This document shows positions 49,111-58,088 of a stretch of DNA of 64,000 nt, piece after piece. Made by a program: the position numbers and the translations under genes. The notes beneath the pieces were generated by a model that worked only from the letters and a program-made list of their open reading frames with translations, was not told the origin of the DNA and searched no databases. Position 1 is the first letter of the stretch, and every line of letters begins with the position of its first letter. The DNA is from Paraflavitalea pollutisoli. Lineage in GTDB: Bacteria; Bacteroidota; Bacteroidia; Chitinophagales; Chitinophagaceae. The stretch spans positions 4,161,479 through 4,225,478 of the forward strand of contig NZ_JARKMX010000008.1 in NCBI RefSeq assembly GCF_029360705.1, written 5' to 3'.

Positions 49111-50517
49111 ATGGACGCTACCTTCAATCCGGATAAACAACATACACTAGGCTCTGCAGTAAGCATTTCGGGTACCGGCTTGCATACCGGTATCAATGTC
49201 AACATGACCCTAAAGCCTGCCAATGCAGGATTTGGTTACCTTTTCCAACGCATCGACCTTCCAGGTCAACCCACCATCAAGGCTGATTGTGACCTCGTTA
49301 CCGATACTTCCCGTGGTACTACTATAGAAGAGAACGGCGCCAAAGTGAGCACCGTAGAGCATATTCTCGCTGCCCTCGTAGGTATGGGCGTGGACAACTG
49401 CCTGATCGAACTGGATGGACCTGAAATTCCCATTGCAGACGGTAGTTCTTCCCCCTTTATCAAGATTATTGAAGAAGCAGGCGTTGTAGAGCAGGAAGCA
49501 GCCAAGATCTGGTACACCATCGACACCAATATTTCGCATTACGACGAAAAGAAAAGGGTGGAAATGACCGCCCTCCCTGCAACGGAATACAAGATCACCA
49601 CACTCATAGACTTCAACAGCCCCGTACTGGGAACCCAGCATGCCGGCCTGAAGAGCATGAAAGACTTCAAGTCGGAGATCTCTTCTTCCCGCACGTTTGT
49701 TTTCCTGCACGAGCTGGAAATGCTGCTGGAACACAACCTGATCAAGGGTGGCGACATCAACAACGCCATCGTGGTGGTCGACAAACCCGTTACCGAAGCT
49801 GAAATGGATCGCCTGGCCAAAGCATTTGGCCGTAAAAATATTGAAGTGAAAAGCGAAGGTTACCTCAATAACCTCGAGTTGCGCTTCTCCAACGAACCCG
49901 CCCGTCACAAGTTACTCGACGTGGTAGGTGACCTGGCCCTGATCGGATATCCCATCAAGGCGCATATCATTGCCAATCGTCCCGGTCATAGCTCGAATGT
50001 CGACTTTGCCCGCATGATCAAGCAGTATATTAAGAAGAATAAACATGTAAAAGATATTCCGGTGTACGATCCAAACCAACCACCGGTCTATACGTTACAG
50101 CAGATACAAAAGACCTTGCCGCATCGCCATCCATTTCTGTTGGTCGATAAGATCATCGAATTGAGCGACAAGCACATTGTGGGGATCAAGAATGTAACCT
50201 TCGACGAACCGTTTTTTCAAGGCCATTTTCCCGACAATCCGGTAATGCCTGGTGTATTGCAGGTCGAGGCACTTGCGCAGACAGGTGGTATTCTTTGTAT
50301 CAACGCCATGCCGGAAGGTCAGTACGATACCTACTTTTTGAAGATCGATAATGTTAAGTTCAAGCAAAAGGTAGTACCGGGCGATACGATGATCCTGAAA
50401 ATGGAGTTAATAGCTCCAATACGCCGGGGTATCTGTGAAATGCGCGGAAAAGTATATATCGGTAACAAGATAGCAACAGAAGGAGACCTGATGGCACAGC
50501 TCGTAAAGAGAGGATAG
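49111..50517 (+). CDS. Fused UDP-3-O-acyl-GlcNAc deacetylase / 3-hydroxyacyl-ACP dehydratase
   Basis: A 468-residue fusion of LpxC and FabZ. LpxC (about 1-305): HTLGSAVSISGTGLHTGINVNM, zinc-site STVEHILAALVGMGVDNC, ELDGPEIPIADGSSSPF, and GHSSNVDFARMIK with further ligands. FabZ (about 325-468): TLPHRHPFLLVDKI with catalytic His, FFQGHFPDNPVMPGVLQVEALAQTGG with catalytic Glu. LpxC commits the cell to lipid A synthesis, while FabZ supplies the competing fatty-acid pathway, so the fusion places both in one protein. This arrangement is known in Bacteroidota and Chlorobi. lpxA follows after 222 bases. Confidence 0.97.
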   Translation: MDATFNPDKQHTLGSAVSISGTGLHTGINVNMTLKPANAGFGYLFQRIDLPGQPTIKADCDLVTDTSRGTTIEENGAKVSTVEHILAALVGMGVDNCLIELDGPEIPIADGSSSPFIKIIEEAGVVEQEAAKIWYTIDTNISHYDEKKRVEMTALPATEYKITTLIDFNSPVLGTQHAGLKSMKDFKSEISSSRTFVFLHELEMLLEHNLIKGGDINNAIVVVDKPVTEAEMDRLAKAFGRKNIEVKSEGYLNNLELRFSNEPARHKLLDVVGDLALIGYPIKAHIIANRPGHSSNVDFARMIKQYIKKNKHVKDIPVYDPNQPPVYTLQQIQKTLPHRHPFLLVDKIIELSDKHIVGIKNVTFDEPFFQGHFPDNPVMPGVLQVEALAQTGGILCINAMPEGQYDTYFLKIDNVKFKQKVVPGDTMILKMELIAPIRRGICEMRGKVYIGNKIATEGDLMAQLVKRG

Positions 50518-50739
50518 TCAGCAGGTTATATGGTGCAAAAGATCCTTATCGCAATAAATTATATTTGAGAATAGGGGTGAATTGCATGACTTTTGTCTAT
50601 TTTAGTATAATCATATAATATCAAACATCAATCAATCCATAAGTATACGCCAGGCGAAACGCAGCCGGAATCCCAAGGGGGAGAGCTGTTCGTCACTCCA
50701 AAAAGTCAGTTTCAGGCTACACTCAAGAACGTCAATACA

Positions 50740-51546
50740 ATGATCCATCCGCATACGTATATCCATCCTAACGCCAAGCTGGCAACCAATGTTAAAGTAG
50801 ATCCTTTTACAGTAATACACCAGAATGTAGAAATTGGCGAAGGTACCTGGATTGGTAGCAATGTCACCATTATGGAAGGCGCCCGGATCGGCAAGAACTG
50901 CCGCATTTTCCCTGGTGCTGTTATCGCTGCCATTCCCCAGGATCTTAAATTCGATGGAGAAGAAACGTTGGTAGAGATCGGAGACAATACTACCATCCGC
51001 GAATTTGTAACCATCAACCGTGGTACCAAAGACCGCTGGAAGACGAAAGTGGGCAATAACAGCCTGATCATGGCTTACAGCCACCTGGCACACGATTGCC
51101 ATGTAGGAAGCTACTGCGTACTCAGCAACAATACCCAACTGGCCGGTCACGTAGAAGTGGGCGACTGGGCGATCCTGGGTGGTATGTGCGCTGTACACCA
51201 GTTTGTAAAAGTTGGTCAGCATGCTTTCGTAAGCGGTGGTTCACTCGTAGGTAAAGATGTACCTCCTTATATTAAAGCCGGCCGTGCTCCCCTCAGCTAC
51301 TCCGGCGTCAACTCTGTAGGTCTTAAACGCAGAGGCTTTACGGTAGACAAGATCAATCACCTGCTCGACATCTACCGTGTCGTATACAACAAGGGCATGA
51401 ACACCAGCCAGGCCCTGGAATTCCTCGAAGAAGAGTTTCCTGCTACCGATGAGCGCGATGAGATCGTGACGTTCATCCGTGAAAGCGGACGTGGCATCAT
51501 TAAACGCTATTCAAAAGGTAGTGTGGATGAAGATATCGCTGATTAA
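50740..51546 (+). CDS. lpxA: UDP-N-acetylglucosamine O-acyltransferase
   Basis: A 268-residue LpxA, the first enzyme of lipid A synthesis. A hexapeptide-repeat beta-helix runs from MIHPHTYIHPNAKLATNVKV to about residue 185 (IGEGTWIGSNVTIMEGARIGKNC), with the catalytic His expected in MAYSHLAHDCHVG. The C-terminal helical domain holds SGVNSVGLKRRGFTVDKINHL and ends with EEEFPATDERDEIVTFI. Its 3' end overlaps the next gene by 20 bases. The ATG at 50740 gives the usual N terminus. Confidence 0.96.
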   Translation: MIHPHTYIHPNAKLATNVKVDPFTVIHQNVEIGEGTWIGSNVTIMEGARIGKNCRIFPGAVIAAIPQDLKFDGEETLVEIGDNTTIREFVTINRGTKDRWKTKVGNNSLIMAYSHLAHDCHVGSYCVLSNNTQLAGHVEVGDWAILGGMCAVHQFVKVGQHAFVSGGSLVGKDVPPYIKAGRAPLSYSGVNSVGLKRRGFTVDKINHLLDIYRVVYNKGMNTSQALEFLEEEFPATDERDEIVTFIRESGRGIIKRYSKGSVDEDIAD

Positions 51547-52204
51547 GGCAGGCAAGCGCTTCAACCGCGACTGGATATTCCGTAACGTTACGTACGAATT
51601 TACCGCAGGCAACGCCTATGCGATCACCGGACCCAATGGCTCGGGTAAATCCACTTTGCTGCAAGTGATTGGCGGCGCGCTGATGATGAGTGAAGGCGTG
51701 CTGGATTACCAGGTAAACGGGCAGGTGGGCAACAACAGCAACGCAGCAGGGCCTGCCAAGGTTGGCAAATCCGACCCGGATCTGCTGTTCCGCCATATCG
51801 CCATTGCAGCTCCTTACCTGGAAGTGATCGAAGAAATGAGCGTTACTGAATTCCTCCATTTTCATACTTCCTTCAAGCCCTTCCTGCCAGCAATTTCCAT
51901 CGAGGAGGCCATTCGTGTGGTCGGACTGGAAAAAGCAGCCCACAAACAGATCCGTTTCTATAGCAGTGGGATGCGCCAACGGGTCAAACTGGCGCAGGCC
52001 ATCTTCAGTGATGTGCCCTGTATATTGCTCGATGAACCCTGCACCAACCTCGATGCAGAAGGGATTGCGCTGTACCAGCAACTCATTCGTGACTATTGCA
52101 GCGATCGCCTGGTGATCGTCAGCAGCAACGACCTGCAGGAATATGGATTCTGCAACGAAACGATCAGCATTCTCGACTACAAACAGACGAAGCCGGTTGG
52201 TTGA
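51527..52204 (+). CDS. ABC transporter ATP-binding protein
   Basis: A 225-residue ATPase: Walker A ITGPNGSGKSTLLQVIGG, the ABC signature FYSSGMRQRVKLAQAIF, Walker B CILLDEPCTNLD and the switch His region LVIVSSND. I use ATG 51527 (MKISLIKAGKRF), which overlaps the lpxA 3' end by 20 bases; the open frame continues into lpxA. No permease partner is adjacent. Placement after lpxA is conserved in Bacteroidota as far as I recall, so a role in lipid or envelope export is possible. It ends 4 bases from the convergent gene at 52209. Confidence 0.9.
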   Translation: MKISLIKAGKRFNRDWIFRNVTYEFTAGNAYAITGPNGSGKSTLLQVIGGALMMSEGVLDYQVNGQVGNNSNAAGPAKVGKSDPDLLFRHIAIAAPYLEVIEEMSVTEFLHFHTSFKPFLPAISIEEAIRVVGLEKAAHKQIRFYSSGMRQRVKLAQAIFSDVPCILLDEPCTNLDAEGIALYQQLIRDYCSDRLVIVSSNDLQEYGFCNETISILDYKQTKPVG

Positions 52205-52208
52205 TCGC

Positions 52209-53468
52209 CTATTTGCTTTTCTTCCCCTTCGGCACATACGGGCTCGACCCTACGCCAAATGCTTCCTTCGAATCGGGGTAAAAATAGAATGATTTGCTTT
52301 CTACCTTGCCATTGTTATATTTCAATTCCAACGAGTAACCATTTAGGGTATACGTGCCTGCAGCTTCCTTGTGTGCATAGGTACTGGAGGATACGCCAAA
52401 GTCGCCGCTATTACTACCGCCGCCTACACTGGCCTTGGTAAACTGGCCCTGTTCATTAAAAGTGAGGTCGGTCGCTGATATGATCATCACATTACCGCCC
52501 ATCGCAGTATTGCCGCCGCCCGAGATTGTTTTATAACTTCCTTTGATCTTTTCGTTGGGCGCGGCAGGTCTGGCCCAAAACCATTGCTTCTCCCAGGTCT
52601 CCGCTTTGTCTTTCTCCCGCTCTTTGTTGGGCCAGGCTGTCACGATCGTTTTACCTACCTCCTTCCAGGTACCCCATTTCTTTGGCTCCAGTTGCCTCGA
52701 TTTTGCCACATCAAACTTATAGGGACTGATGATCGGATCGTTGTAGATCGTTCCATCGGTTAGCAACAGGTAGGGCGCATACTCGGCCACCATCATACCG
52801 CCCACCCCGCTCATCGTATATTCCAGGTGCATGATCATACCTTTTATCTGTGCTGGCTTCAAGCCGTTGTCGGTAAGAAAGTCCTCCGCCTTCAGACGGG
52901 GGGTACTCCGTCCGGTAGATTTATCACTACTACTCTCATTGCTGGCCGCCGTATTACCTTTTCCATTGTCAGCGCCTTTGAACACGACACCATCGCCCTT
53001 TGCCACCTTGCCAAAATGCACAATGGCGGGTTGAATGGTTGCTTTGAAGAAGGCCGCATCCGGGTAACTGACCATGCGCGCCAGGCGGTATTTTCCATCT
53101 TCCAACCGGTAAGTCATATAAGCTACCAGCCATTTCTTGCCTTCTTTGTCCGACACCTGGTTGGTAAAACTGTAAAAGCCCTGCAACACATTGATGGTGG
53201 CTTTGTCATCGGCAGGTTGCGTGAAGCCCGCTTGCTGTGCATCCTGGTTCATGATGGTTTTGAACCAGGCCGCACTGCCGTCGCCGCTCACTGCCCGCAA
53301 GGGCATCAACTGGTAGATAAAAGGCTTACCGGCGTTACTGGTAGGTATAAAATTGTACACCCCTTGCTGCTCCTGCATCTTCCAGCCATCGATGGAGGGA
53401 ATGGACGACTGCGCCCAGCACGATATTGTTGAATAAATGAAGGTAAACAGGAAGAATATCTTTCTCAT
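52209..53468 (-). CDS. Secreted protein of unknown function
   Basis: A 419-residue protein with a signal peptide (MRKIFFLFTFIYSTISCWAQ), started at ATG 53468; the frame is open 11 codons upstream. The mature part has an N-terminal region (SSIPSIDGWKMQEQQGVYNF), a Ser/Gly/Lys-rich linker at about 165-185, and a beta-rich C-terminal half (GTIYNDPIISPYKFDV, AAGTYTLNGYSLELKYNNGKVESKSFYF) that resembles lipocalin-like or ligand-binding barrels seen in eukaryote-like and bacterial secreted proteins. No family is asserted. It is convergent with the ABC gene and has a 4-base gap. Confidence 0.7.
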   Translation of the reverse strand: MRKIFFLFTFIYSTISCWAQSSIPSIDGWKMQEQQGVYNFIPTSNAGKPFIYQLMPLRAVSGDGSAAWFKTIMNQDAQQAGFTQPADDKATINVLQGFYSFTNQVSDKEGKKWLVAYMTYRLEDGKYRLARMVSYPDAAFFKATIQPAIVHFGKVAKGDGVVFKGADNGKGNTAASNESSSDKSTGRSTPRLKAEDFLTDNGLKPAQIKGMIMHLEYTMSGVGGMMVAEYAPYLLLTDGTIYNDPIISPYKFDVAKSRQLEPKKWGTWKEVGKTIVTAWPNKEREKDKAETWEKQWFWARPAAPNEKIKGSYKTISGGGNTAMGGNVMIISATDLTFNEQGQFTKASVGGGSNSGDFGVSSSTYAHKEAAGTYTLNGYSLELKYNNGKVESKSFYFYPDSKEAFGVGSSPYVPKGKKSK

Positions 53469-53531
53469 ACGACCAGTTTTACCAGTCAAAAAAACAAACA
53501 TCAGGCCAGAGGGAGACGGGCAGTTATTAAC

Positions 53532-53942
53532 TTACTGGTCGCGGAGGAGGGGCTCCAGCCAGAAGATGGGCACCATTGTACTGGCAAAAATACCCAGGCC
53601 AGAAAAGATCACATCTACCACATTGTATCGGTAGCCATTCGAGCTACCCCATTTCGTCACTATGAAGTACCTGCCAAACATCAGGCGTATGGCCATGTCG
53701 AAGATCCAATGCAGTGAATAGAAAATAAGAGGACTAAAGAGGAAGATCAGCCAATCCGTTCTGACTGCTGTAGAAGAAGGAAAGATGAAATACGATAAAG
53801 CCAGTAGTATAGTAATACCATAGTTGATACAGCGGTAACGCACCACTTGCAACCAACCGTTCATTCTATCAACTAACATGGGTAGCCACACGTGCACCGC
53901 ACAGACAAATGCAATGAAAATTCTCCAGCTCTCCTGTTCCAT
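53532..53942 (-). CDS. Small integral membrane protein, unknown function
   Basis: A 136-residue membrane protein from ATG 53942 (MEQESWRIFIAFVCAVHVWL). Four hydrophobic helices are visible at about 7-24, 38-54 (INYGITILLALSYFIF), 62-84 (WLIFLFSPLIFYSLHWIFDMAI) and 112-128 (DVIFSGLGIFASTMVPIF). The frame extends 49 codons upstream but those residues overlap the alanine dehydrogenase gene region and look non-coding. I do not recognise a family. It lies 20 bases downstream of ald on the same strand, so it may be co-transcribed with it. Confidence 0.65.
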   Translation of the reverse strand: MEQESWRIFIAFVCAVHVWLPMLVDRMNGWLQVVRYRCINYGITILLALSYFIFPSSTAVRTDWLIFLFSPLIFYSLHWIFDMAIRLMFGRYFIVTKWGSSNGYRYNVVDVIFSGLGIFASTMVPIFWLEPLLRDQ

Positions 53943-53962
53943 ACGCCAGGTTATCGTCAACT

Positions 53963-55177
53963 CTACCGCTGACTCGCGATCAGCAAATTGAGATCGGTAT
54001 ACTTGAGGTCGAAGCGCTGACTGAGGTGGAAGTTCGTCAGCGAACCTTTGAAGAGATAGATGCCGCTGCGCAAGTGCACTTTGTGCCATACCAGCGATTC
54101 GAATCCACCTTCTTCACCCGCCTCCAGCAACAAAGGCATCAACACATTGCTGATCGCCTGCGAAGCCGTACGCGCAAAACCCGAGGGAATATTGGGTACA
54201 CAATAATGGATAACGCCATACTTCATGAAGATGGGACGCTCATGACTGGTGATCTCGGAGGTTTCAAAAACACCGCCACGATCGATGCTCACGTCGATGA
54301 TGACACTACCGGGGCGCATATTGCTGACCATTTCTTCGGATACCACTACCGGTGTGCGGCCACTGGTCGATGCCAGGGCACCCACCGCCACCTCACAGGT
54401 CTTGAGCTGCTTGGCCAGGATGCGCGGCTCCAGCACCGACGTCCACATGCGCTGGCCGATATTGTTCTGCAACCGCTTGAGGCGGTATACACTGTTGTCG
54501 AATACTTTTACAGAAGCACCCAGTGCCAAAGCGGCACGGGCTGCAAACTCTCCCACGATCCCTGCCCCCAGAATGATGACCTTGGTAGGCGGAATACCGG
54601 AAATACCACCCAGCAATACTCCCTTACCGTGATTGGCAGACCCCAGGTACTGGGCGGCGATCAGCATCACCGCACTGCCCGCGATCTCACTCATACTACG
54701 TACAATAGGCAGGCTATCGCTGTCATCTTTCAGGTTCTCAAATGAAATGGCGGTTATGCGCTTGTCCATCATCTTTTGGAGCAACTCGGCTTTCATGGCC
54801 GACAGATGAATGGGGGAAATGACCACCTGGTTTTGCTGCAGGTAAGGAAGATCTTCCTCTACCACCGGCGCACTTTTTACCAGGATGGGTGATCTGTATA
54901 CTTCTGCTTTGTCGTACACGATCCGGGCGCCGGCTTCACTATAATCCCGGTCGCGGTAATGCGCCGCATCGCCGGCATTATGTTCTATCACGACTTCATG
55001 TCCATTGCTGATCAATACACCCACCGCTTCGGGGGTGAGGGCGATACGGTTTTCCTGGAAAGCCCTTTCCTTAGGAATGCCAATATGCAGCTGTGCCCCC
55101 TTGGGTTTTATATCAAGTTTTTCTTCAAGTGTTTCGTAACTGAAAGAGGTGCTGATGATCGGTTTTTGCTGAGACAT
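53963..55177 (-). CDS. ald: Alanine dehydrogenase
   Basis: A 404-residue NAD-dependent enzyme of the alanine dehydrogenase/pyridine nucleotide transhydrogenase alpha family. Key segments are IGIPKERAFQENRIALTPEAVGVL, the catalytic Lys expected in ILVKSAP and His in VISPIHLSA, the Rossmann motif VIILGAGIVGEFAARAAL, and GSVIIDVSIDRGGVFETSE. It interconverts alanine and pyruvate plus ammonia. The start is the ATG at 55177 (MSQQKPI); an in-frame TTG at 55243 would overlap tsaE and is less likely. Bacteroidota Ald proteins are slightly longer than the 370-residue Bacillus enzyme, as here. Confidence 0.9.
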   Translation of the reverse strand: MSQQKPIISTSFSYETLEEKLDIKPKGAQLHIGIPKERAFQENRIALTPEAVGVLISNGHEVVIEHNAGDAAHYRDRDYSEAGARIVYDKAEVYRSPILVKSAPVVEEDLPYLQQNQVVISPIHLSAMKAELLQKMMDKRITAISFENLKDDSDSLPIVRSMSEIAGSAVMLIAAQYLGSANHGKGVLLGGISGIPPTKVIILGAGIVGEFAARAALALGASVKVFDNSVYRLKRLQNNIGQRMWTSVLEPRILAKQLKTCEVAVGALASTSGRTPVVVSEEMVSNMRPGSVIIDVSIDRGGVFETSEITSHERPIFMKYGVIHYCVPNIPSGFARTASQAISNVLMPLLLEAGEEGGFESLVWHKVHLRSGIYLFKGSLTNFHLSQRFDLKYTDLNLLIASQR

Positions 55178-55239
55178 GAAGCGGTTTTCAGTTTTTTCTG
55201 GTTGCTGTTGATTAATTGTCGGAGAGCCATCAAATATAC

Positions 55240-55653
55240 TCAATTATCCGCGATCCTCAGAACACGGGTTTGAGGATCAATGGCCTCGAGGTATAGCGAC
55301 AGGGTGTTTTCCGGAAAAATACCGGGTGCCCGTTCGGGCCATTCGACCAGGCAAATATTACCCGAATACAGGCAATCCTCCACCCCGGCCTGCATCGCTT
55401 CTTCTTCGTCTTTCAGCCGGTACAGGTCGATATGGTACATTTTACCGCCTGGCCAGGCGTATTCATTGATAATGGAAAAAGTAGGACTTCCCACCATACT
55501 GGTCACCCCTTTCGCATCGCATAGGGCGTGTGAGAAGGTCGTTTTCCCGGCGCCCATGGCGCCGTGCAAGGCAAAAACCCGGGCATTGCCCGCGGCCTCC
55601 CAGCACTTCCGGGCAGCCTCCCCTATTTCATCCAGCGTAAACCGTATTTCCAT
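55240..55653 (-). CDS. tsaE: tRNA threonylcarbamoyladenosine biosynthesis ATPase TsaE
   Basis: A 137-residue P-loop ATPase needed for t6A modification of tRNAs reading ANN codons, working with TsaD and TsaB. Walker A is LHGAMGAGKTTFSHAL, followed by the family signature GSPTFSIINEYAW, the HIDLYRL motif and CLVEWPERAPGIFP. ATG 55653 (MEIRFTLDEI) is used; a TTG three codons up is less likely. ald follows on the same strand after 62 bases. No other t6A gene is in the window. Confidence 0.95.
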   Translation of the reverse strand: MEIRFTLDEIGEAARKCWEAAGNARVFALHGAMGAGKTTFSHALCDAKGVTSMVGSPTFSIINEYAWPGGKMYHIDLYRLKDEEEAMQAGVEDCLYSGNICLVEWPERAPGIFPENTLSLYLEAIDPQTRVLRIADN

Positions 55654-55904
55654 AGGCCGCAAAGATACGGCCGGCCGCCATCACAGGCAGGAATTTGCAA
55701 CCGGGTAAAGATATTAATCGTAGATTGCCAGCGTACGCCCGCCAATACGCGGTAAATTTGCAGCAACCCCGATGCAATCTTCCCCATAGAGCGAAATTCT
55801 ATGAATTGCCAACCAACTAACCAGTGCACCAATATACTATGAACTGTACGGTCGGGGAAGATCCTGCAGCGTTATCATAGTGAGATCAAAAACCCGGCAA
55901 GTAA

Positions 55905-58031
55905 ATGAAAACAGTGAATTGGAAAGTTGATGGCATGACCTGCTCTAACTGCGCGCTAACCATCCATAAATACCTCGAGAAAGAGGGTATGAAGGATGTG
56001 AAAGTCAGCCTGGCGAGCGGGGATGTCAGCTTTGACCTGAATGGACACCAGGGCGCCAGCCAGCAGATCGTCAAAGGCATCGAGTCTTTGGGTTATACCG
56101 TACACGACGAAGCAGGCGAAATAACTACTCCCAAACGCCGCCGGCTCTTCACCAATCACAAACAGCGTTTCCTCTTTTGCCTCCTGTTCACCGCCCCCCT
56201 GATGCTGCACATGGTCGACAAATGGTGGCACCTGGAATGGCTGATGAACCCCTGGATACAATTGGCCTTGTGTACGCCCGTCTTCATCGTCGGCATGGAC
56301 TTTTTTGGCCGCAGCGCCATCAAGAGCATCCGCAACGGCATGCCCAATATGAACGTACTGGTAGCCATCGGCGCCACGGCTGCCTTTGTCTACAGCCTCA
56401 TCGGCACCCTCTTTCACCTGGGCGCCGAATACATCTTTTACGAAACCGCCGCTTCTGTCATTACCCTCGTTTTCCTGGGCAATTACCTGGAAGACGCTTC
56501 TATTCAATCCACCCAGCGGGCCCTCAACAAACTCGCCCGCTCGCAAAAGGTGATGGCCAATATGATCGCCTATACCGAGGGAGAAGAGCATGTGTTTCCG
56601 GTAGAAAATACAGCGCTTCGCTCCGGCGACCTGGTCCTCATCAAAAATGGTGAACAGGTACCGGCCGATTGCAAGATACTCGCCGGCGATGCTACCGTCA
56701 ACGAATCCCTGCTGACGGGTGAAAGCCTGCCCGTACACAAGAAGTCGAAGGACACCCTCATCGGGGGCAGCCTGGTGGTAGATGGCACCGTACGTGCACA
56801 GGTCACGGCTGAAGCCAAAGACTCCGTACTCGCCAATATCATCAACCTGGTAAAACGGGCACAGGGTGAAAAACCTCCCGTACAACAAATGGCCGACAAG
56901 ATCAGCGCCATCTTTGTTCCCGTGGTATTGAGCATCGCCGCGGTGACGCTGATCGTCAACTGGATCGTGCTGCACGACTTCACCGCCTCCCTGATGCGCA
57001 GCATCGCCGTATTAGTGATCGCCTGTCCCTGTGCGATGGGCCTCGCTACTCCCGCCGCCATTGCCGTCGGCCTGGGCCGTGCGGCCCGCAACGGTATCCT
57101 CTTCCGTAATGCCAAGAGCCTGGAGTTGTTCAAAAGCATCCGCCAGGTGGTATTCGATAAAACCGGCACCCTCACCACCGGCAAGTTCGTACTGGCCGAT
57201 TACAAAATCATGGCAGAAGGGATCGCTGTTGACGAGTTTAAAAAGATCGCCAGTTCGCTGGAGAAATACTCCAACCACCCCATTGCACAAAGCATCGCTG
57301 CCAACTGGAAGCACCCGCAAAACATACTCTGGCAATCGATCGAAGAGATCAAAGGCAAGGGTATGAAGGGTACTACCAAAGAAGGCGATGTGTACCAGGC
57401 CGGCTCGTACCAGGTGGCCATGGCCCATACCCGCGACGACAGCCACAACGTGTACATCATGAAGAATGAAGAGCTGCTGGGCTGGATCGATGTGAAAGAT
57501 GAGATCCGTCCCGAAGCCATCCAGGTAGTGCAATACCTGCGTCACCAGAATATCCGTACGGTGTTGCTGAGCGGTGATCGGCTGGCCAAATGCCAACAAC
57601 TGGCCACCTTTGTCGGTATCGACGAAGTGATTGCCGAGAAATCGCCGGAAGAAAAACTGACGGTGGTGGAAGACCTCACCCTGCAGGGCTCTACCGCCAT
57701 GGTGGGTGATGGCATCAACGATGCACCCGCCCTCGCGAAAGCTACGATTGGTATTTCGCTCAGCGAGGCGTCGCAGATTGCGATGCAAACCGCTGATGTG
57801 GTGCTGATGAACCAGGGTATTAAAAACCTCCCTCTTTCGCTGGGATTGGGCCGGCACACCTTTATGACCATCAAACAGAATTTATTCTGGGCATTTATCT
57901 ATAACATCATTGCCATTCCTGTGGCGGCCGTCGGACTGCTTACCCCTACCCTCGGCGCCCTCGTGATGGGATTGAGTGATGTGGTACTTGCGGTTAATTC
58001 AGTACGTTTGTTCGTGAAAAAAGTTACCTGA
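55905..58031 (+). CDS. copA: Copper-translocating P1B-type ATPase
   Basis: A 708-residue heavy-metal ATPase. One N-terminal HMA domain (about 1-68) has GMTCSNC with Cys13 and Cys16. Membrane helices start near residue 85. The actuator has SLLTGESLPVHK; the ion-binding CPC is at 374-376 (VIACPCAMGLATP), typical of Cu(I) pumps; the phosphorylated Asp is D418 (FDKTGTLTTG). The ATP-binding region contains YSNHPIAQS (HP motif) and the hinge MVGDGINDAPALAKA. It is shorter than many CopA proteins because there is a single HMA domain. No copper regulator or chaperone is adjacent. recQ follows after 57 bases. Confidence 0.95.
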   Translation: MKTVNWKVDGMTCSNCALTIHKYLEKEGMKDVKVSLASGDVSFDLNGHQGASQQIVKGIESLGYTVHDEAGEITTPKRRRLFTNHKQRFLFCLLFTAPLMLHMVDKWWHLEWLMNPWIQLALCTPVFIVGMDFFGRSAIKSIRNGMPNMNVLVAIGATAAFVYSLIGTLFHLGAEYIFYETAASVITLVFLGNYLEDASIQSTQRALNKLARSQKVMANMIAYTEGEEHVFPVENTALRSGDLVLIKNGEQVPADCKILAGDATVNESLLTGESLPVHKKSKDTLIGGSLVVDGTVRAQVTAEAKDSVLANIINLVKRAQGEKPPVQQMADKISAIFVPVVLSIAAVTLIVNWIVLHDFTASLMRSIAVLVIACPCAMGLATPAAIAVGLGRAARNGILFRNAKSLELFKSIRQVVFDKTGTLTTGKFVLADYKIMAEGIAVDEFKKIASSLEKYSNHPIAQSIAANWKHPQNILWQSIEEIKGKGMKGTTKEGDVYQAGSYQVAMAHTRDDSHNVYIMKNEELLGWIDVKDEIRPEAIQVVQYLRHQNIRTVLLSGDRLAKCQQLATFVGIDEVIAEKSPEEKLTVVEDLTLQGSTAMVGDGINDAPALAKATIGISLSEASQIAMQTADVVLMNQGIKNLPLSLGLGRHTFMTIKQNLFWAFIYNIIAIPVAAVGLLTPTLGALVMGLSDVVLAVNSVRLFVKKVT

Positions 58032-58088
58032 CCCAATGCGCACGGCTGACTGCTACCAGCAGATCAGCTCCAGGCCCCGACTACCTCC

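Noticed and set aside
55956-56975. Minus-strand open frame of 339 codons opposite copA
   Set aside because: Shadow of the P-type ATPase; no recognisable domain.
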